From positions 1,105,001 to 1,169,000 of the forward strand of contig BPGV01000001.1 of the NCBI GenBank assembly GCA_026003215.1: 64,000 nt of DNA, read 5' to 3'. The DNA is from Bacteroidia bacterium (GTDB lineage Bacteria; Bacteroidota; Bacteroidia; SpSt-205). Shown in pieces: positions 34,511 through 42,820 of the stretch. How positions within the stretch are numbered: position 1 is the stretch's first letter; each line of letters opens with the position of its first letter. The notes beneath the pieces are model-generated. The model saw only the letters and a program-made list of their open reading frames with translations, was not told where the DNA came from and ran no database searches. The position numbers and the translations under genes are program-made.

Positions 34511-35574
34511 TCTATCCAATCGGCTATAAAAAGATTGGTTTCGCGTGGCTTGCGGCCGGCCCGATTGCTTGCCCAGATTAGCTTTTTCCCGTCCGGCGAG
34601 AACATCGGAAATGCATCAAACTCTGGGTCAAAAGTCACCTGCTCTAACCCTGTCCCATCGGTATTGATAAGGAAAAGATTGAAGTGTCGGCCGCCTTTGT
34701 CTAAGGTGTGGTGATTACTGGAAAAAATAATCTTTTTCCCGCTGGGATGGAAGAAAGGCGCCCAGTTTGCGCCGGGGAGATTCGTCACTTGATGGGGTAC
34801 AAGGGAGTCGATGTGCATAAGGAAGATTTGCATTTCGGTGGGTTCTACCAGGTGCTGGGCGAGGAGCGCCTTATACGACTCTACTTGGGGGCCTTTGGGC
34901 CGGCTGGCCCGCCAAACAATCGTGCGTGAATCCGGACCAAAAAAAGCTCCTCCATCATACCCAATCTCTTTTGTAAGCTGACGCAGAGTTTGCGTCTCAA
35001 AATCATACAGCCACAGGTCTAGATCGCCCGCACGCGCTGAAGTAAATACCAAAAAACGCCCATCTGGGGATAGGGTTGCTTCTGCATCATAACCTTTCGC
35101 GGGCAAAAAAGCTTCCAGCTTATCGGTGCGGGGGTCATACACATACAAATCGTATTCATACAGGGGCCAGGCGTACCTTCCTCGGAAAGCTGGAGGCTTA
35201 GGGCACGAGTCAGACACCCCATGTGTAGAAGCATAAATAATCCGTCCATCCCGCAAGAAATAACTACAAGTAGTGCGCCCTTTTCCGGTAGAAATGCGCC
35301 GATAACGCGGGGGATTATCCGCCAGGTCCAGCATAAATATTTGGTCGCAGCCTTGGGGATTGATCTCTACCCAGTCGCTTTGAAAGACGACTTTCTGACC
35401 AGTAGGGTCAAAGTAGCCCTCGGCGTTATTACCCCCGAAAGTAAGCTGACGCACATTGCGGAGGTGCTTTTCTTGGGGATACAGCAGGGGTTTAGTAGAA
35501 GGGGCCTCTGCGGTTTTTTGGGGTGTTTGGGCACAAGCTCCAAGACACAGGGCTACCCCGAGGATACTTCGCAT
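34507..35574 (-). CDS. PD40/TolB-type beta-propeller lipoprotein
   Basis: 355 residues. Signal peptide with lipobox CLGAC (cysteine near 14). A six-bladed propeller is built from PD40 repeats, each with an F-P-D/S-G-K-kind turn: GYFDPTGQKVVFQSD, ATLSPDGRFLVFTSARAG, GAFFGPDSRTIVWRAS, PFFHPSGKKIIFSSN and PMFSPDGKKLIWASNRAG. Such proteins are common in Bacteroidota; some bind peptidoglycan or act as peptidase-related sensors, but no enzyme domain is present. First gene of its run, predicted leaderless, divergent from the GT2 gene with 27 bp between starts. Confidence 0.85.
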   Translation of the reverse strand: MRSILGVALCLGACAQTPQKTAEAPSTKPLLYPQEKHLRNVRQLTFGGNNAEGYFDPTGQKVVFQSDWVEINPQGCDQIFMLDLADNPPRYRRISTGKGRTTCSYFLRDGRIIYASTHGVSDSCPKPPAFRGRYAWPLYEYDLYVYDPRTDKLEAFLPAKGYDAEATLSPDGRFLVFTSARAGDLDLWLYDFETQTLRQLTKEIGYDGGAFFGPDSRTIVWRASRPKGPQVESYKALLAQHLVEPTEMQIFLMHIDSLVPHQVTNLPGANWAPFFHPSGKKIIFSSNHHTLDKGGRHFNLFLINTDGTGLEQVTFDPEFDAFPMFSPDGKKLIWASNRAGRKPRETNLFIADWIE

Positions 35575-35578
35575 ACCT

Positions 35579-35586
35579 CAAAGATA
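35579..35586 (-). promoter_or_regulatory. -7 box TATCTTTG of the PD40 lipoprotein gene
   Basis: CAAAGATA on the plus strand, 4 nt from the start at 35574. The opposing gene has only a shortened TACTTTG at 35591-35597, 4 nt before GTG 35602. Confidence 0.7.
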
Positions 35587-35601
35587 CCGCTACTTTGTGG
35601 T

Positions 35602-36537
35602 GTGGCAGCCGTCGCTATCGTCATCCCTACCTACAATAACCTCCCCGAACTGCGCCGATGCTTGCAAGCCCTTGGCCAACAGACATTTAAGGATTTCATG
35701 GCGTATGTGTGCGTTGATGGCTCCACAGACGGCACCTTAGCCTACCTCTCTACGCATGCACCTGCCTTTGTACGGGTTCTTACGCACCCCGATGGACGAA
35801 ATCACGGCCGCAACGCCGCCCGCAACCTCATTCTACCGCACCTCCACCAGCACCGCTGGCTGGCTACACTGGACTCAGATAGCGTACCCCTGCCTACCTG
35901 GATGGAAAGTTTCCTGGCGGCGAGTCCTACCGAGAAAGAGATTCTTTTAGGCCAAATGCTCTATTTTAGTGAAGATAACCCCAATCCATGGCAGCTGTAC
36001 TTGGCCTGGCGAGAGAAAAAACGCGCTAAAGGACCCGTTGGATTTCAACACTTTTCCACGGGGAATACCCTTATCCCGGCCCAAGCCTTTGTAGCGATGG
36101 GGGGCATGGACCCCCAGATTCGGCGACACGGGTTAGGCGATGTGGAACTGGGGTGGCGTCTTGCGGAGGCGGGTTACACTTTCCGGTATGTAGCGGAAGC
36201 GCGGGTATGGAGCGCCGTGCAGCCTACGCCGGTACAAGCGCTGGTCCGAGCCTACGAAATGGGCCGGCATAACCTACCTTACTTGCACCGGAAGCATCCG
36301 GGCACCCAAGGCGTCCTTTTCGGGGGGAAGTGGCTCACACACCGAGGACGACGGCTCTTGCTATGGCCTTTCATACAACCAGCATGGGCTCGGCTTACCC
36401 TGCGGCTTCTCCCACGCCTTTCTCCATGGGGACGAAAGCGTGCCATGCGATACCTGCTCTTTTACGCAGTGGCTCGAGGCTACTGGGGGAGACGCTTAGG
36501 ACTGCCCTTGCCGGAGCGACTGAGCCCACGCCCATAA
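35602..36537 (+). CDS. Glycosyltransferase family 2
   Basis: 311 residues from GTG 35602; the frame is open far upstream, but the GT-A fold begins at AAVAIVIPTYNNLPELRRCL, and upstream codons run antiparallel through the lipoprotein gene. DGSTDGT near 36 and the DSDS (DxD-type) near 90 bind nucleotide sugar and metal. GGMDPQIRRHGLGDVELGWRLAEAG is the acceptor-side ED motif region. A basic C-terminal part (RLTLRLLPRLSPWGRKRAMRYLL) may associate with the membrane. It faces the heptose gene cluster, overlapping gmhB by 42 bp, so a role in glycan assembly with those genes is plausible. Confidence 0.85.
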   Translation: MAAVAIVIPTYNNLPELRRCLQALGQQTFKDFMAYVCVDGSTDGTLAYLSTHAPAFVRVLTHPDGRNHGRNAARNLILPHLHQHRWLATLDSDSVPLPTWMESFLAASPTEKEILLGQMLYFSEDNPNPWQLYLAWREKKRAKGPVGFQHFSTGNTLIPAQAFVAMGGMDPQIRRHGLGDVELGWRLAEAGYTFRYVAEARVWSAVQPTPVQALVRAYEMGRHNLPYLHRKHPGTQGVLFGGKWLTHRGRRLLLWPFIQPAWARLTLRLLPRLSPWGRKRAMRYLLFYAVARGYWGRRLGLPLPERLSPRP

Positions 36538-37044
36538 CGAGGGCCAAATCTCATGTGCAAAAGCCTCCTGGGGCGCCGGCGCTACCGAAGCAATCCACAC
36601 CGTATGCATCCCCAAAGTATGCCCAAAAAGCATATCGGAGTCGCTATTGCCTACCATCACCGCCCGACGAAAATCTATCTCCGGAAAATCCCGCTGTGCC
36701 CATAAGGCCATCCCTACCTGGGGTTTCCGACAAGGGCTGTCTGGGGCCACTTCCGTACAAGCATACACCGCATCAATCCGCCCGCCGGCCGCTTCAATCG
36801 CCACCCGCATACGCGCATGAATATCATTCAAGGCTTCTGGGGTCATGAGCCCTTTGCCTACCCCCCGCTGATTAGTCACTACGATAATCCGCCCAAATAC
36901 CCTGCTCAAGAAGGCTAAGGCTTCCGGCACGCCATCCAAAAACCTAAACTCGCTCCAGTCTACTACGTAGCTACCGACTTTTTCTTCGTTTATGACACCA
37001 TCCCTATCCAGAAAAAGCGTCCACGAGCGGTCAAAGGCGGGCAT
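36496..37044 (-). CDS. gmhB: D-glycero-D-manno-heptose 1,7-bisphosphate 7-phosphatase (HAD family)
   Basis: Removes the 7-phosphate of heptose 1,7-bisphosphate. ATG 37044 gives 182 residues; it overlaps the preceding gene by 14 bp. HAD motif I FLDRDGVIN is near residue 12, motif II VVTNQRGVGKG near 55, the ACTEVAPDSPCRKPQVGM loop (GmhB-type, with two cysteines) near 95, and motif IV MVGNSDSDML near 130. Last gene of the GT4-hddA-hddC-gmhB operon. Confidence 0.9.
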   Translation of the reverse strand: MPAFDRSWTLFLDRDGVINEEKVGSYVVDWSEFRFLDGVPEALAFLSRVFGRIIVVTNQRGVGKGLMTPEALNDIHARMRVAIEAAGGRIDAVYACTEVAPDSPCRKPQVGMALWAQRDFPEIDFRRAVMVGNSDSDMLFGHTLGMHTVWIASVAPAPQEAFAHEIWPSLWAWAQSLRQGQS

Positions 37045-37741
37045 ATTGAGGGATGAGGGTTTGGGCACGCTGGTAATCCTGGGGCACCCCAATATCTATA
37101 AAAGGAACCCCTTCAGCTAAGAAAGCCCCCACGGGAAGGGTAGGCACCGCGTGCATGAGATATTCCTCCCAAGAAAACTTGGCCGGCCAAGGCTGGGCTT
37201 GCCACCAAGTGCGTTCCACAAGTGCTATACCGCCATATATCCAGCCCTCGGGGCGAGGCTGCTTTTCCCGGAAAGCTTGTGCGCGTTTGTGGGCTACTTC
37301 CACCACGCCATAGCGATCGGCAGGGGAGACCTGCGCTAGCGCTATACTGAGGGGAACTCTTTCTTGCTGATGAAAAGCCCAAAAAGCCGCCAAGTCTATG
37401 GGAAAAAAAGTGTCTCCATTGAGCACGGCCACCATTTGCGCCTCAGTAAAAGCAAAAGCATACGCTATGGCTCCGCCCGTGCCTAAGGGTTCGGGTTCTA
37501 CGCAGGGGATCACCTGCAAGGGCCAGGCTTGCGTAGAGAGCCACTCGGTGACCTTATCAGCCAGGTAGCCTAAGGCCAAGACTACTCGTTGCACCCCTTG
37601 GTGGTGAATGTACGACAAAAGATACGAGAGGAAAGGAACGCCTTGGATGGGCGCCAGCACCTTAGGCACCTCGGCCACAAGGGGGCGTAAGCGCGTGCCC
37701 AGCCCGCCAGCCAATACAATCGCTTCCGTCACACCGTCCAT
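37031..37741 (-). CDS. hddC: Heptose-1-phosphate nucleotidyltransferase (HddC-like)
   Basis: 236 residues, GT-A nucleotidyltransferase fold. The N-terminal signature is AIVLAGGLGTRLRPL, then EVPKVLAPIQGVPFL, GTGGAIAYA, LNGDTFFPID and RYGVVEV. Length and close linkage to hddA and gmhB support D-glycero-alpha-D-manno-heptose 1-phosphate guanylyltransferase, making GDP-heptose. Sequence alone does not decide the nucleotide; similar proteins transfer GTP, CTP or UTP. It overlaps hddA by 13 bp and gmhB by 14 bp. Confidence 0.8.
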   Translation of the reverse strand: MDGVTEAIVLAGGLGTRLRPLVAEVPKVLAPIQGVPFLSYLLSYIHHQGVQRVVLALGYLADKVTEWLSTQAWPLQVIPCVEPEPLGTGGAIAYAFAFTEAQMVAVLNGDTFFPIDLAAFWAFHQQERVPLSIALAQVSPADRYGVVEVAHKRAQAFREKQPRPEGWIYGGIALVERTWWQAQPWPAKFSWEEYLMHAVPTLPVGAFLAEGVPFIDIGVPQDYQRAQTLIPQYARL

Positions 37742-38745
37742 GTGACTACCCCATGCTTGACAAAGTGGTAGGGGAAAACTTGGCCGCCGAGGGCGCTAAG
37801 CGCCTCCGCCACAGCATAGCGGGTGTTTTTAGGGCAGTAAAACACCATAAATCCACCCCCACCCGCGCCTGAGATTTTACCTCCGGTGGCACCGGCTTTT
37901 TTCGCTACTTCGTACACCTCTTCTATAAATGGCGTAGAGATACCTTCAGCCAGCTGCCGCTTATACTGAAAGCCTGTATCCAATATCTCGCCAATCTCGT
38001 CAATGCGCCCTTTGAGGAGGGCTTCTTTCATGCGGAAGGCCTCTTCTTTGAGGCGATGGGTAGCTTCTATGGATTTGCCCTCAGCCACCCGCTGCTGCTG
38101 CTGCTCAATAATTGCCGAAGAATACCGACTGGTAGCCGTATAGTAGAGGAGCAGGTTGTGTTCCAGTTCGTACAGGTATTCGGGCTTGATGCGGAGGGGA
38201 TTTACAATCACCCGCTCCTCGGCATAAAACTCCATAAAGTTTACGCCGCCGAAGGTAGCGGCGTATTGGTCTTGGCGTCCGCCGGCTTGGCGTAGGTCTA
38301 TGCGTTCTATCTCGTAGGCTAAGCGCGCAATCTCATACTCGCCGAGGGGAAGGCGCAACGTTTCTACGAAGGCCCCAATCACCGACACCACCAGCGTAGA
38401 AGAGGTGCCTAACCCCGAGCCGGGCGGCACATCTACGGAGGCAACCAACCGTATGGGGAGCGGCACCCCTACAAAATCCCGCACAATCCGATTATACACC
38501 CCACGCAAAAGCAAAAGCGGTTCTTCTAAAGGGAGAGCTTCCTGCGCCGGCAAAGTAACTTTTTCGCCTTTGTCCCGGGCCTCCAAAATAACCTGCGGCT
38601 CTTCCAGCCGTTCTATGGAAGCATGCGCGTACAAAGAAATGGTGGCATTCAGCACCGCGCCCCCATACAAATCACAATAGGGGCTTACATCAGTGCCCCC
38701 GCCGGCTAACCCAATACGCAAAGGTGCCCGGCTTCTATGAAGCAT
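37729..38745 (-). CDS. hddA: D-glycero-alpha-D-manno-heptose 7-phosphate kinase (GHMP kinase)
   Basis: Phosphorylates heptose 7-phosphate at C1 with ATP. ATG 38745 gives 338 residues and the standard start HRSRAPLRIGLAGGGTDVSPY; an ATG at 38772 would add nine residues in the overlap with the upstream gene. The GHMP ATP loop PPGSGLGTSSTLVVSV is near 110 and motif 3 KISGAGGGGFMVFY near 295. ERIDLRQAGGRQDQYAATFGGVNF is typical of HddA/fucokinase-like members. Together with gmhB and hddC it completes the conversion of heptose 7-phosphate to an NDP-heptose. Confidence 0.88.
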   Translation of the reverse strand: MLHRSRAPLRIGLAGGGTDVSPYCDLYGGAVLNATISLYAHASIERLEEPQVILEARDKGEKVTLPAQEALPLEEPLLLLRGVYNRIVRDFVGVPLPIRLVASVDVPPGSGLGTSSTLVVSVIGAFVETLRLPLGEYEIARLAYEIERIDLRQAGGRQDQYAATFGGVNFMEFYAEERVIVNPLRIKPEYLYELEHNLLLYYTATSRYSSAIIEQQQQRVAEGKSIEATHRLKEEAFRMKEALLKGRIDEIGEILDTGFQYKRQLAEGISTPFIEEVYEVAKKAGATGGKISGAGGGGFMVFYCPKNTRYAVAEALSALGGQVFPYHFVKHGVVTWTV

Positions 38746-39877
38746 GCGACAAACTTCGGATAAAATCCTCAAGCGCTCCTGCGAAAGCCCCCCAGCTGTA
38801 CTGTGCCTTAGCCGCTTGCAGATAGAGGCTAAAATACCCGGAGTCGCTTGTCAAAAACTGGGCTATGGCTTCACAGAGCGACTCTGGCGTAGGCTCGCAC
38901 AAGAGGCCCGTTTGGCCTTCTTGTATGACTTCGGGCAGCCCGCCTACCCGAGTAGCTATCATGGGCTTTTCAAAATGCAGCGCAATCTGGGTGATTCCAC
39001 TTTGCGTGGCATTGCGGTACGGAAGAATAACCGCATCCGCTGCGCTGAAATATAACTTTACCTTTTCCTCCGGCACGAAACCTTCGTGGAAAATGACACG
39101 CCCTACATTCGCCGGATGCGCTAAAAGGGGCTGATAAGCCTCATACGACTCATACAGCTCCCCTGCAATAAGCAAGCGCACATTAGAAAAGGTTTGAAGT
39201 TTTTCCGAAGCCCACGCCTGCAAGAGTAAATCCAAGCCCTTATACGGACGGATAAGTCCAAAGAAAAGTAGATACCGATAGGCTGGGTCTAATCCCAACG
39301 CTGCGCAAGCCTCTTCCTTCGGGAGCACAGCCCCATAGTGGTCATAGAGCGGATGAAATAAAAGCCGAAGGGGCTTAGGCGTACAAGCTTGCCAATCCTG
39401 CGCCACCGCCGCACTCATAGCCACAGCCCCATCCACAGACCCCACAAAGAAACGGGTAAAGACCCTATCTCCCAAGCGACTTTCATGAGGAAGAAAGTTG
39501 TGCAAGATTGCTATGCGTTTTACAAAAGGATGATAATGATGAAAGACTCGTAAGGCACTGCCTAAGGACACCCCCATCACCGGAAGCCAAAACTTTACCA
39601 GGACCGCTTCTGGCGTAAACTTAGCCAGGGCTTTGCCTGTACGCCACCAAGAAAAAGGTTCCAACGAATGTACTATCCGCCGAATGCGCACCCCCTCGGG
39701 GGGGGAGCCTTCGCGGTATTGGCTCTTTCCCGGAAAAAGAAAGCTGGGATATTGGACCGTAAAAGTAAAAATCTCTACGACATGCCCTCGGCGCAGGAGT
39801 TCTTGCGCAAGGCGTTCGTTATGGGTAGCTATACCTCCCCGGAAAGGGTAAGCCGGCCCTAAGAGCACTATCCGCAC
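38735..39877 (-). CDS. Glycosyltransferase family 4
   Basis: 380 residues from GTG 39877, which lies 4 nt behind a perfect -7 box. N-terminal Rossmann start RIVLLGPAYPFRGGIATHNERLAQEL with the Gly-rich acceptor loop; the second domain begins YLLFFGLIRPYKGLDLLLQAW. The E-x7-E region is replaced by LPYRNATQSGITQIALHFEKPMIATRVGGLPEVIQEGQTG. First gene of the operon ending in gmhB, so it may use the GDP-heptose made by its neighbours; this is inference. Confidence 0.88.
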   Translation of the reverse strand: MRIVLLGPAYPFRGGIATHNERLAQELLRRGHVVEIFTFTVQYPSFLFPGKSQYREGSPPEGVRIRRIVHSLEPFSWWRTGKALAKFTPEAVLVKFWLPVMGVSLGSALRVFHHYHPFVKRIAILHNFLPHESRLGDRVFTRFFVGSVDGAVAMSAAVAQDWQACTPKPLRLLFHPLYDHYGAVLPKEEACAALGLDPAYRYLLFFGLIRPYKGLDLLLQAWASEKLQTFSNVRLLIAGELYESYEAYQPLLAHPANVGRVIFHEGFVPEEKVKLYFSAADAVILPYRNATQSGITQIALHFEKPMIATRVGGLPEVIQEGQTGLLCEPTPESLCEAIAQFLTSDSGYFSLYLQAAKAQYSWGAFAGALEDFIRSLSHAS

Positions 39878-39881
39878 CGCC

Positions 39882-39889
39882 CAAAAGTA
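39882..39889 (-). promoter_or_regulatory. -7 box TACTTTTG of the GT4-heptose operon
   Basis: CAAAAGTA on the plus strand, 4 nt from GTG 39877. Three bp separate it from the opposing transaldolase box. Confidence 0.72.
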
Positions 39890-39892
39890 TCT

Positions 39893-39900
39893 TACCTTTG
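39893..39900 (+). promoter_or_regulatory. -7 box TACCTTTG of transaldolase
   Basis: Perfect box, 4 nt before ATG 39905; the 27 bp between the two start codons hold nothing but the two boxes and spacers. Confidence 0.72.
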
Positions 39901-39904
39901 TGAT

Positions 39905-40558
39905 ATGCGTTTCTTTCTGGACACGGCCCTCTTGGCCGAGATAGAGGAAGCCGCCGCTTTAGGAGTACTGGATGGCGTGACGACCAATCCGTCCCTCATG
40001 GCCAAAGCTGGCGTACAAGATTTTGATGCGCACTACAAGGCTATCGCTGCCCTCACGCCGGGCCCCGTTAGCGCTGAAGTCATCAGTACTACCTATGCCG
40101 ACATGCTGGTCGAAGCCCGCCACCTCCACAGCCTGGCCCCCAATATCGTGGTGAAAATCCCCTTCATTCCCGATGGGGTCAAAGCGCTGCGCACCCTCAA
40201 AGAAGAAGGCATACCCACCAACTGCACCCTCATTTTTTCGCCTTTGCAGGCCCTGATTGCCGCCAAAGCAGGGGCTACCTACGTCAGCCCGTTCTTGGGG
40301 CGGCTGGACGATATCGGCCATGAAGGCATAGAACTTATCCGGCAGATCCGCCAAATCTTTGACAACTATGGCTTTGGAACCCAGATTTTAGCGGCCAGCC
40401 TGCGCCATCCTTATCATGTGCTCCTCTGCGCATTGGAAGGCGCGGATGTAGCCACCATGCCTTACAGCGTCCTCAAGCAACTTTTCCCGCATCCCCTTAC
40501 CGAAAAAGGCTTAGCCCAGTTCTTAGCCGATTACCAAAAGCTGCATGCCCGCCCCTAA
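39905..40558 (+). CDS. tal: Transaldolase, short (TalC/fructose-6-phosphate aldolase) type
   Basis: Schiff-base TIM-barrel enzyme of the non-oxidative pentose phosphate pathway, moving a dihydroxyacetone unit between sugar phosphates. 217 residues. FFLDTALLAEIEEAAALGVLDGVTTNPSLMAKAG at the start, catalytic lysine in IVVKIPF near 88, and SPFLGRLDDIG later. The short class includes both true transaldolases and F6P aldolases; most Bacteroidota members are transaldolases. Sedoheptulose 7-phosphate, its substrate, is also the source of the heptose precursors made by the divergent operon. Overlaps cinA by 14 bp. Confidence 0.93.
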   Translation: MRFFLDTALLAEIEEAAALGVLDGVTTNPSLMAKAGVQDFDAHYKAIAALTPGPVSAEVISTTYADMLVEARHLHSLAPNIVVKIPFIPDGVKALRTLKEEGIPTNCTLIFSPLQALIAAKAGATYVSPFLGRLDDIGHEGIELIRQIRQIFDNYGFGTQILAASLRHPYHVLLCALEGADVATMPYSVLKQLFPHPLTEKGLAQFLADYQKLHARP

Positions 40559-41798
40559 GGCGCACCTATTGTTAATAGGTAGCGAGCTTACCGAAGGACG
40601 CCTATTAGATAAAAACGGCCAGTTCCTCGCTAAAAAGCTCTCCGACCTGGGCTTCTATGTAGAGCAGATTAAGCTACTTCCCGATAACCCCGACCTCCTG
40701 CGAAAATCCTTTCAGGAGTCTCTCCACACCCCCGTATCTGTGTTGTTCTCGTCAGGGGGTTTAGGGCATACCTCGGATGACCTGACAGCCGAGCTGTGGG
40801 CAGAAGTCTTAGGCGACTCGCTGCACTTTTCAGAAGAGCTGTACGAGCAGCTTCGCGCTCGCTTAGAAGAGCGGGGCGTTAAGGCCTTGCCTTACTTGGA
40901 ACGGTATGCGCGGATTCCTCAAAAAGGCGAGGCCCTCCCTAATCCTGTAGGCCTGTCGCCAGCCCTGTACTGGGAGGTAGGGGAGCGGGCTATTTGTGCG
41001 CTACCGGGGCCCCCATCGGAGCTGCAGGCCTTATGGGAGCAGGTACAGCCCAGGCTTATACAAAAGTTCAAGCCTGTGCCCCCGCTGCAACATACCTTTC
41101 GTACCACGGGGCTGACAGAGAGCCGCGTCTCCGCGCTTTTGGAGTCGTGGGAAACTACCTTGCCCCCAGGCCTCCAGCTGGCCTATAACCCTTCCTGGGA
41201 AGGGGTGAGCTTGCATCTGCGAGCCCCTGCCGAGATAGGGGAAGCTTCCTTTCAGGCAGCCGTAGCCAGCCTGCGCGACCGTCTCAAGCCGTACCTCTAC
41301 GCAGAGGGCAATACGCCTCTGACTGCTGCTATCTTAGCTGAGCTCAAAAGGCGGGGCGAAACCTTAGCCATAGCAGAGAGCTGCACAGGCGGGCACATTG
41401 TCGCTGCGGTGGTAGATATCCCAGGGGCTTCCGAAGTGCTCGTGGGGGGGATAGTAGCCTACGCCAACTCCGCTAAAGAATCCCTTCTGGGCGTCCCTCC
41501 AGCTGTTTTGCGAGAAAAAGGTGCCGTCAGCGAAGAGACCGCTCGGGCCATGGCGGAAGGGGTGCAAAGGCGCTTTGGGGCCACTTGGGGGGTAGCTACT
41601 ACGGGCATCGCTGGCCCTACAGGCGGTTCGGCGGAAAAGCCAATAGGTACCGTCTGGATAGGAGTAGCGGGGCCTTCGGGCACCTGGGCAAAAAAGTATA
41701 TCTTCCCCGGCGGTAGGACTGCCGTGATAGGCCGGGCCACGGCGACAGCGCTTAGCCTCTTCTGGCAAGCGGTACGCGGCGTACTTTCGTTCGCATGA
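40545..41798 (+). CDS. cinA: CinA family protein with nicotinamide-nucleotide amidase domain
   Basis: 417 residues. The N-terminal MoCF-like (COG1058) domain has IGSELTEGRLLDKNGQFLAKKL and FSSGGLGHTSDDLT. The C-terminal amidase domain (about 260-410) has AIAESCTGGHIVAAV with the catalytic-serine region, ANSAKESLLGV, GAVSEETARAMAEG and ATTGIAGPTGGSAEKPIGTVWIGV. The fused protein recycles NMN to nicotinate mononucleotide and may act on ADP-ribose. Follows tal with a 14-bp overlap and precedes hldD with an ATGA overlap. Confidence 0.93.
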   Translation: MPAPKAHLLLIGSELTEGRLLDKNGQFLAKKLSDLGFYVEQIKLLPDNPDLLRKSFQESLHTPVSVLFSSGGLGHTSDDLTAELWAEVLGDSLHFSEELYEQLRARLEERGVKALPYLERYARIPQKGEALPNPVGLSPALYWEVGERAICALPGPPSELQALWEQVQPRLIQKFKPVPPLQHTFRTTGLTESRVSALLESWETTLPPGLQLAYNPSWEGVSLHLRAPAEIGEASFQAAVASLRDRLKPYLYAEGNTPLTAAILAELKRRGETLAIAESCTGGHIVAAVVDIPGASEVLVGGIVAYANSAKESLLGVPPAVLREKGAVSEETARAMAEGVQRRFGATWGVATTGIAGPTGGSAEKPIGTVWIGVAGPSGTWAKKYIFPGGRTAVIGRATATALSLFWQAVRGVLSFA

Positions 41799-42772
41799 CC
41801 GGACTACTTGTCATCACGGGCGCGGCAGGGTTCATCGGCAGCGCCTTAGCCGCCCACCTAAACGAAGAAGGCTGCACCGACCTCGTACTCGTGGATGACT
41901 TCTCCCGCCCAGAAAAACGCCCCAACTGGACCCACCGCAAGTATCGCTTCACCGTAGAAAGAGACCAACTCTTTGAGTGGCTCCCAGCCTACAAGCGGGA
42001 TATTGCCGCTATCTTCCACTTAGGGGCACGCACCGACACCACGCTCCAGGACGAAGCCCTCTTCCGAGAGCTTAACCTCGCTTACTCGCAGCGGCTGTGG
42101 ACCTTTGCGGCAGAGGCCGGTATTCCTTTCTTTTATGCTTCCAGTGCAGCCACCTACGGCAACGGCGAACAGGGTTTCTCCGATGACGAAAGCCTCTTAC
42201 CGCATCTGCGTCCCCTCAACCCCTATGCCCGCTCTAAGCATGCCTTTGACCTGTGGGTTCTCCAGCAGTCCGCCAAGCCCCCACGCTGGGCCGGCTTTAA
42301 GTTTTTCAACGTCTTTGGCCCCAACGAATACCACAAAGGCCGCATGGCCAGCGTCGTCTGGCACGGCTATAACCAGATTCGGCGCGAGGGGATGCTTCGT
42401 CTTTTTCGTTCTCATCGGCCGGACTATGCCGATGGTGAGCAAAAACGCGACTTTATTTATGTCAAGGATGTGGTGCGCGTGCTTGTGTATTTTCTCCGTC
42501 ATCCCCTCCCTTCGGGCTTGTACAACTTAGGTACAGGAACTGCGCGCACTTTTGTAGACTTAGCGCATGCGCTTTTTTCTGCGATGGGGAAGCCCCCACA
42601 CATCCACTTCATAGATACGCCCGCAGAGATACGCGAGAGCTACCAATATTTTACCCAGGCGGAAATGGGGAAGCTCCGCAGGGTCGGCTATACGGCTGAG
42701 TTTACCCCGTTGGAGGAGGCCGTAGCCGACTATGTCCAACACTACCTGCTCCCCGAACCCCAGCCGTGGTAG
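41795..42772 (+). CDS. hldD: ADP-L-glycero-D-manno-heptose 6-epimerase
   Basis: SDR enzyme inverting C6 of NDP-heptose for LPS inner core. 325 residues. NADP motif ITGAAGFIGSAL at 7-18, DDFSRPEKRPNW, HLGARTDTT near 71, SSAATYGNGEQGFSDDE, catalytic Tyr/Lys in NPYARSKHAFD near 145, FFNVFGPNEYHKGRMASVVWH, and EQKRDFIYVKDVV. This combination is specific for HldD (RfaD). The only heptose kinase and nucleotidyltransferase in the window are of the GDP (Hdd) type, so its substrate may be made by enzymes encoded elsewhere. Third gene of tal-cinA-hldD. Confidence 0.93.
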   Translation: MTGLLVITGAAGFIGSALAAHLNEEGCTDLVLVDDFSRPEKRPNWTHRKYRFTVERDQLFEWLPAYKRDIAAIFHLGARTDTTLQDEALFRELNLAYSQRLWTFAAEAGIPFFYASSAATYGNGEQGFSDDESLLPHLRPLNPYARSKHAFDLWVLQQSAKPPRWAGFKFFNVFGPNEYHKGRMASVVWHGYNQIRREGMLRLFRSHRPDYADGEQKRDFIYVKDVVRVLVYFLRHPLPSGLYNLGTGTARTFVDLAHALFSAMGKPPHIHFIDTPAEIRESYQYFTQAEMGKLRRVGYTAEFTPLEEAVADYVQHYLLPEPQPW

Positions 42773-42808
42773 CAGCCGAACGAACATTTGGGAGAAAGAA
42801 AAACTTCG

Positions 42809-42816
42809 TATATTTG
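42809..42816 (+). promoter_or_regulatory. -7 box TATATTTG of the paa operon, with -33 TTTG at 42787-42790
   Basis: Perfect box 4 nt before ATG 42821. TTTG lies 18 nt upstream of it, close to the Bacteroidota spacing, giving one of the best two-part promoters in the window. Confidence 0.78.
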
Positions 42817-42820
42817 GGGT

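Noticed and set aside
35221-35601. N-terminal extension of the GT2 glycosyltransferase
   Set aside because: The extra codons are antiparallel to the PD40 lipoprotein gene and have no GT2 character.
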